This document shows, in pieces, positions 1-5,984 of a stretch of DNA of 6,815 bases. This DNA comes from an uncultured Eubacteriales bacterium. Its GTDB lineage: Bacteria > Bacillota > Clostridia > Oscillospirales > UMGS1783. Position numbers and translations under genes: made by a program. Each line of letters begins with the position of its first letter. The first letter of the stretch is position 1. The stretch lies in contig USJY01000073.1 of NCBI GenBank assembly GCA_900555065.1, positions 1 through 6,815 of the forward strand, read 5' to 3'. The notes under the pieces are model-generated. The model did not search any database. It saw only the letters and a program-made list of their open reading frames with translations, and was not told the DNA's origin.

Positions 1-82
1 CCGTTGCCGGTCCATCCGCCGTATACGCGCCTGAGTAACCCGGGCGGAAAATATACCCGACGGCTAAGCCGATGTCCTGCAT

Positions 83-145
83 AGGCCTTTAAGGCCTGTA
101 ACCGACAGGCGCCGCACGCGGTGCATACCGCGTTGATTTCGCCTG
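83..145 (+). promoter_or_regulatory. Candidate structured RNA with mutually exclusive stems
   Basis: Three perfect 6-bp helices compete for the same bases. Bases 83-88 can pair with 92-97. Bases 94-99 can pair with 105-110. Bases 106-111 (CAGGCG) can pair with 140-145 (CGCCTG), enclosing a 7-bp stem with a GCAT tetraloop (116-122 with 127-133). Each helix excludes its neighbour, as in switch-type leaders. The pairing is read directly from the sequence; a regulatory role for the downstream exporter is inference. No known riboswitch, T-box or 6S consensus was recognised. The same stems exist on the minus strand, so the transcribed strand is not certain. Confidence 0.3.
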
Positions 146-303
146 CATCGTTTGCCCTGTATCCCGTAAACGGGCTGTCGTTTTGTTGGAGATCTCTTTC
201 ATGAAAGCATCTTGGCCGCGGCTTGTTTCGCCCGATCCTTGCAGCCAATATTTTTTAAGGGAGACCTCCGCCGGCGGAGCCGGTGGTTGCAGTGACAAAT
301 AAT

Positions 304-327
304 AAGGCCATGAAAATGGCCTTTTCT
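304..327 (+). terminator. Terminator-like hairpin in front of the ABC exporter gene
   Basis: AAGGCCA (304-310) and TGGCCTT (317-323) form a perfect 7-bp stem with a TGAAAA loop, followed by TTCT, so the plus-strand run is TTTTCT. It ends about 10 bases before the ribosome binding site at 334-339. It may end an upstream transcript, or act as an attenuator in the leader of the exporter gene. The stem is short and the U-run only moderate, so its efficiency is uncertain. Confidence 0.5.
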
Positions 328-333
328 GTATAT

Positions 334-339
334 GGAGGG
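334..339 (+). promoter_or_regulatory. Ribosome binding site that sets the ABC exporter start
   Basis: GGAGGG lies 6 bases before ATG 346. Earlier in-frame starts are GTG 283 and ATG 310. GTG 283 has only GGAG at 3 bases spacing. ATG 310 has only AAGG at about 2 bases, and both would put the terminator-like hairpin inside the coding region. This makes 346 the best start. Confidence 0.8.
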
Positions 340-345
340 ATATGT

Positions 346-2085
346 ATGAAAATCCTGTGGAGGCTGAGCCGGGAAGCGGTCCGCTACCGGGGCCTGTATG
401 TCGTCGCCATTGTGGCTACCCTTCTTCTGACGCTTGTCAATCTCGCCGCGCCCAAGGTTCTCACATCCATGACCGCGGTGCTGGAAACGGACGGGGCAGG
501 GGAGCCCATGCGCATGATATGGGCGTTAACCATTCTGCTCCTGGTCCTCTATCTGCTGCGCGTCCTGTTCCGGTTTCTCAGCAGTTATTTGTCGCACACA
601 GCGGCCTGGCACCTGGTAGAGGAGGTGCGCGTACGCCTGTACGACCGCATCCAGCACTTTTCCATGCGTTTTTTCCACGATAAACAAACCGGCGACCTGA
701 TGAGCCGGGTCGTGAACGACACCGCGCACTTTGAGCTTCTGTACGCGCATATTATTCCTGAAATGGTGACGAACATCGTCACCGTCGTCGGCGTAATGGC
801 AATATTGCTGACCGTCAATGTAAGGCTTGCGCTGCTCACCTGTATCCCAATCCCCTTTATATTGTTCGGGGGCTGGCTGTTCGTACATAAAATACGCCCG
901 AATTTCCGCGTGTCCCAGCGCGCGCTTGCCGAACTCAACGCAAAGCTGCAGGACAATTTTTCCGGCGTTAAGGAGATACAGGCGTTTGGACAGCAGGAGC
1001 AGGAAAAGGCGGAGATTCTGCGGCATTCGAATCGATATACCGCCGCGCTTCTCCATGCGCTGAAGCTGAGCAATATCTTCCATCCAGGCGTGGAATTCGT
1101 ATCGTCCATCGGCACGATTATCGTAGTCGGCGTCGGGGGCGCGATTGCGCTTGGTGGCGGCATGTCGGTTTCCGACGTCGTCGCGTTTCTGCTCTACCTG
1201 TCTTTGTTTTATACGCCTATTTCCGGCCTTGCGCGGCTGTTGGAAGACGCGCAGCAGGCCCTGGCGGGCGCGGAGCGCGTCATGGCCGTGCTCGACACGC
1301 CGATCGAGATCGACGATAAACCCGGCGCCGTGGATGCGGGCCGGCTGCAGGGTGCGGTTCGGTTTGAGAACGTCAGATTTTCCTACGATGGAAAAACGCC
1401 GGTTCTCACGGACGTCAGCTTTGCCTGTGAACCGGGACAGATGGTCGCCCTCGTCGGCCCGACCGGCGTAGGCAAGACGACCCTCACCCAGCTGCTTCCG
1501 CGCTTTTACGAACCGGACGACGGCGTCGTGTCGATAGACGGCCGCAATATCCAGGAGTATACGCTCTCATCCCTGCGCGCCAATATCGCGCCGGTATTGC
1601 AGGACACTTTTCTGTTCAACGGCACCGTGGCCGACAATATCCGTTACGCCAACCCCTCGGCAACGGACGAACAGGTTGTGGACGCGGCCAAAGCCGCCCG
1701 GATCCATAGCGATATCCTGGCCATGCCGGACGGGTACGCCACAAAGGTAGGGGAGCGCGGCATGCGCCTGTCAGGCGGTCAGAAACAGCGCATCGCCATA
1801 GCCAGAGCAATCCTGCGCGACGCGCCCATCATTATTCTGGACGAAGCAACCGCGTCGGTTGACGTTGAAACCGAAGGCGAAATCCAGCAGGCGATTGCGG
1901 AACTTGCCGGAAGCCGTACTGTCGTCGCCATCGCCCACAGGCTCTCCACTATCCGGGGCGCGGACCTCATACTGGTATTGGAAGATGGCCGAATCGTACA
2001 GCGGGGGACCCATGCGCAGCTTATGGCGCAGGAAGGCCTGTACCGCCGCTTAAACAGCATGCAGGAACGCCGGAGCGCGGACTGA
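346..2085 (+). CDS. Half-size ABC exporter (fused membrane and ATPase domains)
   Basis: This is a 579-residue type IV (MsbA/Sav1866-like) ABC half-transporter, expected to work as a homodimer in the cytoplasmic membrane and export a lipid, drug or peptide using ATP. The N-terminal half has about six membrane segments, roughly residues 14-36, 58-77, 137-157, 160-180, 247-270 and 275-295. The C-terminal ATPase domain is complete: A-loop Tyr347 (FSYDG), Walker A GPTGVGKTT at 371-379, Q-loop Gln419, signature LSGGQ at 475-479, Walker B IIILDE at 495-500 with catalytic Glu500, and switch His531 in AHRLSTI. Length is normal for the family. No partner half-transporter or substrate-specific neighbour is present, so the substrate cannot be named. 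It is transcribed alone, opposite to the genes on its right. Confidence 0.95.
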   Translation: MKILWRLSREAVRYRGLYVVAIVATLLLTLVNLAAPKVLTSMTAVLETDGAGEPMRMIWALTILLLVLYLLRVLFRFLSSYLSHTAAWHLVEEVRVRLYDRIQHFSMRFFHDKQTGDLMSRVVNDTAHFELLYAHIIPEMVTNIVTVVGVMAILLTVNVRLALLTCIPIPFILFGGWLFVHKIRPNFRVSQRALAELNAKLQDNFSGVKEIQAFGQQEQEKAEILRHSNRYTAALLHALKLSNIFHPGVEFVSSIGTIIVVGVGGAIALGGGMSVSDVVAFLLYLSLFYTPISGLARLLEDAQQALAGAERVMAVLDTPIEIDDKPGAVDAGRLQGAVRFENVRFSYDGKTPVLTDVSFACEPGQMVALVGPTGVGKTTLTQLLPRFYEPDDGVVSIDGRNIQEYTLSSLRANIAPVLQDTFLFNGTVADNIRYANPSATDEQVVDAAKAARIHSDILAMPDGYATKVGERGMRLSGGQKQRIAIARAILRDAPIIILDEATASVDVETEGEIQQAIAELAGSRTVVAIAHRLSTIRGADLILVLEDGRIVQRGTHAQLMAQEGLYRRLNSMQERRSAD

Positions 2086-2094
2086 CGCGTCAGT
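2081..2094. repeat. Perfect 14-base palindrome across the exporter stop codon
   Basis: ACTGACGCGTCAGT is perfectly self-complementary and includes the TGA stop at 2083-2085. As RNA it gives a 5-bp stem with a CGCG loop. It is not followed by a U-run, so it is not a terminator by itself. It may be chance or a transcript 3'-end structure. Confidence 0.45.
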
Positions 2095-2278
2095 TTCCGC
2101 AGGCGGGCGCTCACGCCTGTATGCGCTACCCATCGTGCGCCCAGTCCCGGCCGGTGTTTCAGGCGGAATGGTACGTATGATCAGGCAGCGGATACCCGCG
2201 CGCACCGTGGCCCGCCGTGCTTGCTCCCTGAAAAATCAGTTTTCTGTTCTATATTCCTTTCCGTTAACAACCGAAATC
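2086..2278. other. Intergenic region between converging genes
   Basis: No gene is supported. Two competing stems are visible: CAGGCG (2100-2105) with CGCCTG (2114-2119), and GGGCGC (2105-2110) with GCGCCC (2137-2142). A weak hairpin, CTGA-AAAA-TCAG at 2228-2239, is followed by TTTT and could be a minor plus-strand terminator. From about 2229 to 2278 the sequence becomes AT-rich ahead of the strong terminator. Otherwise nothing is recognised. Confidence 0.5.
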
Positions 2279-2308
2279 AAAAGGGCCCGGCGTACGCCGG
2301 GCCCTTTT
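2279..2308. terminator. Bidirectional terminator, 30-base perfect palindrome
   Basis: Bases 2279-2291 (four A, then GGGCCCGGC) are fully complementary to 2296-2308, with loop GTAC: a 13-bp stem whose last four pairs on each strand supply the U-run. Perfect symmetry means it can end both the plus-strand exporter transcript and the minus-strand amidohydrolase transcript, whose stop codon is only 3 bases away at 2312-2314. Confidence 0.92.
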
Positions 2309-2311
2309 CAA

Positions 2312-3190
2312 CTATCTGCGCGAGTCGTTCCGGATAAACGGATCTTCCACCTCGTCCAGCACGAGCGCGCCATATTTTTTCGGCCGCCGGTATGCGTTCC
2401 CGTGCACTTCCCGCCTGCGGTAGTCCCGCATCTCGTCAATTGGAAACGCTGCGATATAAATGCCTTCGCGTTCCCCCGCCTCCACAATCAGCGTATCCCG
2501 CGCTCCCTCGTCCGCAGGCCGGTATGCCATGCCGTCGAAAGCGGTGGAATGCCCGTTGCAGTCCGGCTGTCCGTAGGGGTAGTTGACAGTGGCGATGCCT
2601 AACATATTCTCATACGCCCGCGCGCGCAGCTGAGAAATCCGGTTGATCTCCATGGGACACGCATTGGGCACCAGAAGAATCTCCGCGCCTTTTAGCATGA
2701 GAATCCGGGCGCTTTCGGGAAACTCCCTGTCGTAACATATCATTGCGCCGATGCGAACAGTACCGACCCGAGTGTCCAGGTCGGCCGTGTAAAAATCGTC
2801 GCCCGGGAGCAGCCGCCGTTCTTCACCAAAGTCGCAGGTGTGCACCTTTGCATACTGCAAAGCCAGCGCTCCGGCGCGGTCGAATACGCAAAGTGAATTG
2901 CGCGGCAGCGGGTCGTATTCCTCCAAAAATGTAACGCCGATCGCCATGCAAAGCTCCCGCGCCCTGCCGGCAAAAGCGCGAACGAAATCGCCGTCGGCGC
3001 AAACCGCCGCCGCCTGTAACTGCGTCAAATCCTCCGGAATCCGGTAGCCGGTGCTCCACATTTCCGGGAACAGCGCCAGATCCGCGCCCATCTCTTTCGC
3101 CTTAGCGCAGGCGTCCAGTCCCTTTCGCAGGTTCCCCTCCAGAGTCGGCTCTGGCATCAGCTGCAGCATCGCAACCCTGAACTCGTTCAC
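2312..3190 (-). CDS. Nitrilase-superfamily carbon-nitrogen hydrolase
   Basis: This 292-residue cytoplasmic enzyme belongs to the nitrilase/amidase superfamily, which hydrolyses C-N bonds of amides, carbamoyl compounds or nitriles through a Glu-Lys-Cys triad. The triad is visible: Glu43 in LFPEMWSTGY, Lys115 in YAKVHTCDFGEE, and Cys152 in MICYDREFPES. The GAEILLVPNACP segment at 168-179 and the RARAYEN segment at 189-195 are also typical. Length fits single-domain members such as N-carbamoyl-amino-acid hydrolases and beta-ureidopropionase-like enzymes. The exact substrate cannot be told. The start is GTG at 3190-3188, with GAGAGG (3196-3201) 5 bases before it. A strong terminator separates it from mscL upstream, so it is probably expressed independently or by read-through. 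A pyrimidine-degradation link to the nearby uracil salvage gene is possible but unproven. Confidence 0.9.
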   Translation of the reverse strand: MNEFRVAMLQLMPEPTLEGNLRKGLDACAKAKEMGADLALFPEMWSTGYRIPEDLTQLQAAAVCADGDFVRAFAGRARELCMAIGVTFLEEYDPLPRNSLCVFDRAGALALQYAKVHTCDFGEERRLLPGDDFYTADLDTRVGTVRIGAMICYDREFPESARILMLKGAEILLVPNACPMEINRISQLRARAYENMLGIATVNYPYGQPDCNGHSTAFDGMAYRPADEGARDTLIVEAGEREGIYIAAFPIDEMRDYRRREVHGNAYRRPKKYGALVLDEVEDPFIRNDSRR

Positions 3191-3212
3191 TATATCCTCT
3201 CTTTCTCAACCG

Positions 3213-3238
3213 CAAAACGGCCCGCAGGGGCCGTTTTG
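3213..3238 (-). terminator. Rho-independent terminator after mscL
   Basis: CAAAACGGCCC (3213-3223) and GGGCCGTTTTG (3228-3238) form a perfect 11-bp stem with a 4-base loop; on the minus strand the stem runs into TTTTG. It lies 37 bases after the mscL stop and 12 bases before the ribosome binding site of the amidohydrolase gene, so it closes the tsaB-to-mscL operon. Its symmetry also allows plus-strand function, but there is no plus-strand gene there to end. Confidence 0.9.
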
Positions 3239-3275
3239 TATGTTTTGTTTTCAGTTTTCAGCGCGGCGCCTTTAT

Positions 3276-3728
3276 TCAGTCCTGCGCCGTGTTCTGCTGT
3301 TCCAGTAGCAGCTTGATGTCGGTGAGCAGCTGATCGGTTGTGGACAGAGGGGCGGGCGTCTGCTCCGTCTGTTCCTGTTCGGCCGCCTTCTCTTCTTTCT
3401 TGACAAACCGCCTCATTTCCGCTTCCGCCTTTTCCCGCAGCTTGGCGATTATGCGCAGCGCAAGGAAAATACAGAAGGCAATGACGAAGAAGTTAACAAC
3501 GGTATCCAAGAACTTGCCGTATGGAATGCTTACGTCCGGATAGGGCGACCATACAAGCGTTTTAAAATCGAATTTCCCGATTGCCAGACCCAGCAACGGC
3601 ATGATCAGGTCGCTTACAAAGGAATTGACGATATCCTTAAACGCCGTGCCGACGATGATGCCGACGGCCATGTCCACGACGTTGCCCTGGGAAATGAACT
3701 TGCGAAAGTCGCTGAAAAACTTCTTCAA
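3276..3728 (-). CDS. mscL: Large-conductance mechanosensitive channel MscL
   Basis: MscL forms a homopentameric pore in the cytoplasmic membrane that opens at high membrane tension and releases solutes during hypo-osmotic shock. The 150-residue protein has the family N-terminus (KKFFSDFRKFISQGNVVDMA), a first membrane helix at about residues 16-47 including GIIVGTAF, a periplasmic loop around 53-72, a second helix at about 73-97 (LDTVVNFFVIAFCIFLALRI), a charged Glu/Lys/Gln linker, and the C-terminal bundle helix TTDQLLTDIKLLLEQQ. E. coli MscL has 136 residues; the extra length is in the linker. I chose TTG 3728 because an extended Shine-Dalgarno sequence precedes it at proper spacing. GTG 3737, three codons earlier, overlaps the preceding stop as GTGA but has its only purine-rich site 2 bases away. 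It is the last gene of the operon. Confidence 0.93.
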   Translation of the reverse strand: MKKFFSDFRKFISQGNVVDMAVGIIVGTAFKDIVNSFVSDLIMPLLGLAIGKFDFKTLVWSPYPDVSIPYGKFLDTVVNFFVIAFCIFLALRIIAKLREKAEAEMRRFVKKEEKAAEQEQTEQTPAPLSTTDQLLTDIKLLLEQQNTAQD

Positions 3729-3732
3729 GCAA

Positions 3733-3743
3733 ATCACATCCTT
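3733..3743 (-). promoter_or_regulatory. Extended ribosome binding site of mscL over the upstream stop codon
   Basis: On the minus strand AAGGATGTGAT matches the full anti-Shine-Dalgarno complement AAGGAGGTGAT at 10 of 11 positions. It ends 4 bases before TTG 3728 (AGGATG to TTG is 8 bases). The TGA stop of the alcohol dehydrogenase gene (3736-3734) lies inside it, which suggests translational coupling. Confidence 0.65.
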
Positions 3744-4858
3744 TTTAGCACCGCCGAATATATTTCCCGCGCGCGCTCCTTGCCGCCGCCGCCGATGGCG
3801 CTGAGCAGGTTGGGGGAGTCCTTACCCTGTGTAATCAGCATTTCCAGCGTGTCGCCGTCGTTCGGCAGTTTGGGCAGTACGGCGTAGATTTTCTCTTCAA
3901 ACTCATCCACGCTCCCAAGTCCCATCGTTCCAAGCAGGGTCTCGACTGCGCTTGCAAAGTCCGTCTCGTGAAAATGCAGGAAGTCCGGCAGGAAATAGCC
4001 GCAGGCAAAACCGTGCGGAATGTTAAAGTTCACAGTCAGCGGGTAACCCTCTCCGTGCGGGAAACAGGTGCCGGTCAGGTGTATGGCGATTCCCGCCAGC
4101 GTTGCGCCGAACAGGATCTGTTCCCGATCTTCAAAATTCAGCTCTCCCGCAAGCAGTTTGCAATAGCCCGGCCATACCAGCCGGAGCGCTTCCAGGCTGA
4201 TCATGCGTGAATACACGCCCGACGTTTTGTGCAGGTATGCTTCCAGCGCATGGGCGATCGCGTCCATCGCGGTAGAGAGCGAAACAGTCCGCGGCAGTCC
4301 CATAGTGTACTTCGCGTCCAGGAAACTCATGGCGGGCATGGCCTGCATGTTCATGTATCCGGCCTTGCGGGTATTTTCGCCGTGTCCCGTTGTCAGAACG
4401 GCATAAGCGTTGGCTTCGCTCCCGGTACCCGCTGTCGTGGGGCAGGCGAATACAGGCAGGGCGGGGTTCGGCACATTGCGCGCGAACAGGTCCTCCACCG
4501 CGATTCCGGGGTTGGCCGCCAGCGCCGCCACGGTCTTGGCCGCGTCCATGGGCGAGCCGCCGCCGATCCCGAGCACGCCTTTTGCGCCGAACTGATGGCA
4601 CAGCTCGGTTGCGCGCAGGCAGGTCTCATAGTGCGGGTTCTCTTCAATTCCCTCAAATATGGCGTACTCAATGCCCTCGCGCCGGAACAGGGTTTCAAAG
4701 TCAGCAAGCGCGCCGCTTTTTTTCGCGGAGCTTTTCCCGGTCACGATGAGGATACGGTCGGCAAACCGCTTGATTTGTCCGCCGCGCTCCAGAACGCAGT
4801 CCCGGCCGCTTACAATGTTCCAGCGTCCACAGACATTCAGGTGTATCGGCATATCCAT
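3734..4858 (-). CDS. Iron-containing (group III) alcohol dehydrogenase
   Basis: This 374-residue cytoplasmic NAD(P)-dependent dehydrogenase interconverts an alcohol and an aldehyde or ketone. Family marks are GIGGGSPMDAAK at 97-108 (dinucleotide binding), CPTTAGTGSE at 139-148, and metal ligands Asp199 and His203 in MDAIAHALEAY, His268 in FPHGEG and His282 in IPHGFACG. The spacing of 14 between the last two histidines matches lactaldehyde reductase FucO. The loop TGKSSAKKSGAL after the first strand resembles the GGGSxKKxG loop of NADPH-using relatives such as YqhD, so NADP(H) use is a reasonable inference. HGEGYPLT suggests a propanediol-dehydrogenase-like branch; substrate unknown. The start ATG 4858 has AGGAGG 8 bases before it. 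It follows upp by 12 bases and overlaps the mscL ribosome binding site, so it is an internal operon gene. Confidence 0.93.
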   Translation of the reverse strand: MDMPIHLNVCGRWNIVSGRDCVLERGGQIKRFADRILIVTGKSSAKKSGALADFETLFRREGIEYAIFEGIEENPHYETCLRATELCHQFGAKGVLGIGGGSPMDAAKTVAALAANPGIAVEDLFARNVPNPALPVFACPTTAGTGSEANAYAVLTTGHGENTRKAGYMNMQAMPAMSFLDAKYTMGLPRTVSLSTAMDAIAHALEAYLHKTSGVYSRMISLEALRLVWPGYCKLLAGELNFEDREQILFGATLAGIAIHLTGTCFPHGEGYPLTVNFNIPHGFACGYFLPDFLHFHETDFASAVETLLGTMGLGSVDEFEEKIYAVLPKLPNDGDTLEMLITQGKDSPNLLSAIGGGGKERAREIYSAVLKRM

Positions 4859-4870
4859 CGAAAAATCCTC

Positions 4871-5503
4871 CTATTTCGTTCCGTAAATGCGGTCGCCCGC
4901 ATCTCCCAGTCCGGGTAAAATATAGCCGTGGTCGTTGAGCTGTTTGTCGAGCGCGGCGCAGAATATCTCCACGTCGGGATGCGTCGTGTGCAGCCTGTTC
5001 AATCCTTCGGGCGCCGCAATAATGCACATGAACTTAATATTGTTCGCACCGTACTGTTTGAGGAATGTGACGGCGGCGATGGCGGACCCGCCGGTTGCCA
5101 GCATTGGATCGAGCACGATCACGTCGCGGTTTTCAATGTCGTCCGGCAGCTTGCAGTAGTACTCAACGGGTTCCAGCGTCTCCGGGTCGCGGTACAGGCC
5201 GATATGCCCGACCTTCGCATTGGGTATCAGTGTGAGAATCCCGTCTACCATTCCCATCCCCGCGCGCAGAATCGGAACGATGGCGATATCCTTGCCGGCC
5301 AGCACCGGCGCCTTTGCCGTAGCGACCGGCGTTTCAATTTCCACTTCCACAGTTTTAAAGTCCCTTGTCGCATCGTAGCACATAAGCATCGCGATTTCCG
5401 ATACCATTTCACGGAATTCCTTGACCTTTGTATTCTTATCGCGGATGAGGGAAACTTTGTGCTGGATCAGCGGATGGGTCATGATATGGATGTTTTTGTC
5501 CAT
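4871..5503 (-). CDS. upp: Uracil phosphoribosyltransferase
   Basis: Upp converts uracil and PRPP to UMP and pyrophosphate in pyrimidine salvage, in the cytoplasm. The 210-residue length is normal for the family. Visible marks are the N-terminal [17 protein letters not shown] segment, [12 protein letters not shown] at about 77-88, the PRPP-binding loop [14 protein letters not shown] at 128-141, and the uracil-binding C-terminus [18 protein letters not shown]. Nothing key is missing. The start ATG 5503 has AAGGAGA (5511-5517) at 7 bases. The stop codon TAG (4873-4871) overlaps the AGGAGG site of the alcohol dehydrogenase gene, which suggests coupled translation. It follows rpiB by 22 bases, a common pairing in Firmicutes that places ribose-5-phosphate production next to a PRPP-using enzyme. 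Confidence 0.97.
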   Translation of the reverse strand: MDKNIHIMTHPLIQHKVSLIRDKNTKVKEFREMVSEIAMLMCYDATRDFKTVEVEIETPVATAKAPVLAGKDIAIVPILRAGMGMVDGILTLIPNAKVGHIGLYRDPETLEPVEYYCKLPDDIENRDVIVLDPMLATGGSAIAAVTFLKQYGANNIKFMCIIAAPEGLNRLHTTHPDVEIFCAALDKQLNDHGYILPGLGDAGDRIYGTK

Positions 5504-5525
5504 GTTTTTCTCTCCTTGCCTATAT

Positions 5526-5984
5526 TTACTCGCCCTTGATCTGGTTTTCTATCTGTGTAATCAGGTCCAGGCGTTTCTGATGCCGGGTGCTTTCCCCGTC
5601 AAAGGGAGTGGATACAAAGAGGTCCACAAGCTCGAGAGCGCGCTTGCCCCCCACGGCCCACTGTCCGAGGCAGAGGATGTTCGCATTGTTGTGCTGGCGC
5701 GTCAGGCGCGCGGAGAACCCGTCGCTCACCGCCGCGGCTCGAACGCCGGGGTATTTGTTCGCGGCAATGGACATACCGATACCCGTGCCGCAAATCAGTA
5801 TGCCAAGGTCGTATTCCTTATCCGAAATCGCCTGCGCGACCGCTTTGGCGACGATGGGGTAATCGGAGCGTTCGCCGGTGTCCACGCCCACGTCCTGAAC
5901 GATATATCCCTGCTCGTGCAGGTGGGCGACAATTTCTTTTTTCAGCTCAATGCCCGCGTGGTCATTCCCGATGATCAGTTTCAT
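5526..5984 (-). CDS. rpiB: Ribose-5-phosphate isomerase B
   Basis: RpiB interconverts ribose-5-phosphate and ribulose-5-phosphate in the pentose phosphate pathway; relatives in the RpiB/LacAB family isomerise allose- or galactose-6-phosphate. The 152-residue protein has the N-terminal GNDHAG motif (Asp8, His9), catalytic Cys65 in [15 protein letters not shown], and His98 in [13 protein letters not shown], followed by the C-terminal helix with phosphate-binding arginines. The catalytic set fits RpiB rather than LacA/LacB, which lack this arrangement, and no sugar-transport genes are nearby. The start ATG 5984 lies inside the end of tsaB (23-base overlap), with AAAGGA at 5994-5999. The following gene is upp. 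Confidence 0.95.
   Translation of the reverse strand: MKLIIGNDHAGIELKKEIVAHLHEQGYIVQDVGVDTGERSDYPIVAKAVAQAISDKEYDLGILICGTGIGMSIAANKYPGVRAAAVSDGFSARLTRQHNNANILCLGQWAVGGKRALELVDLFVSTPFDGESTRHQKRLDLITQIENQIKGE

Larger units (their letters stand above)
1..345. other. Gene-poor, palindrome-rich region upstream of the ABC exporter
   Basis: No protein-coding gene can be supported here. The stretch is dense in short perfect inverted repeats: AGGCCT-TTA-AGGCCT (83-97), GCCTGT-AACCG-ACAGGC (94-110), ACGCGGT-GCAT-ACCGCGT (116-133), CCCG-TAAA-CGGG (163-174), CTTTCATGAAAG (196-207), GCCGCGGC (215-222) and CTCCGCCGGCGGAG (266-279). It ends with a terminator-like hairpin at 304-325. I saw no sigma-A promoter with both boxes and good spacing. 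On the minus strand one frame is open from about 254 to the window edge, but it has no credible ribosome binding site with a start codon. The region may be a structured leader or small RNA, or an intergenic region between divergent genes. Confidence 0.6.

Noticed and set aside
116..142. ACCGCG after a GGTGC loop recalls the T-box motif TGGNACCGCG.
   Set aside because: The essential TGG bulge is absent, the segment folds into a simple hairpin, and the downstream gene is an ABC exporter rather than an amino-acid gene; no specifier loop was found.
140..160. Minus-strand GCAAACGATGCAG resembles the start of a tmRNA tag (resume codon GCA, then AAC GAT).
   Set aside because: No ALAA-type tag end or stop codon follows, and neither the tmRNA 5' end nor a tRNA-like acceptor with T-loop is present nearby.
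145..175. Minus-strand ACAGGGCAAAC recalls the start of the c-di-GMP-I (GEMM) riboswitch.
   Set aside because: The following conserved GEMM blocks (GACGCAAAGCC and the receptor for the GAAA loop) are missing.
526..1163. Two open frames of about 185-192 codons on the minus strand within the ABC exporter gene.
   Set aside because: They lie opposite the membrane domain of a complete exporter and have low-complexity compositions; no independent coding evidence.
4229..4918. Long open frame on the plus strand opposite the alcohol dehydrogenase gene.
   Set aside because: It is a shadow of a well-supported gene in GC-rich DNA, and its translation resembles no family I recognise.
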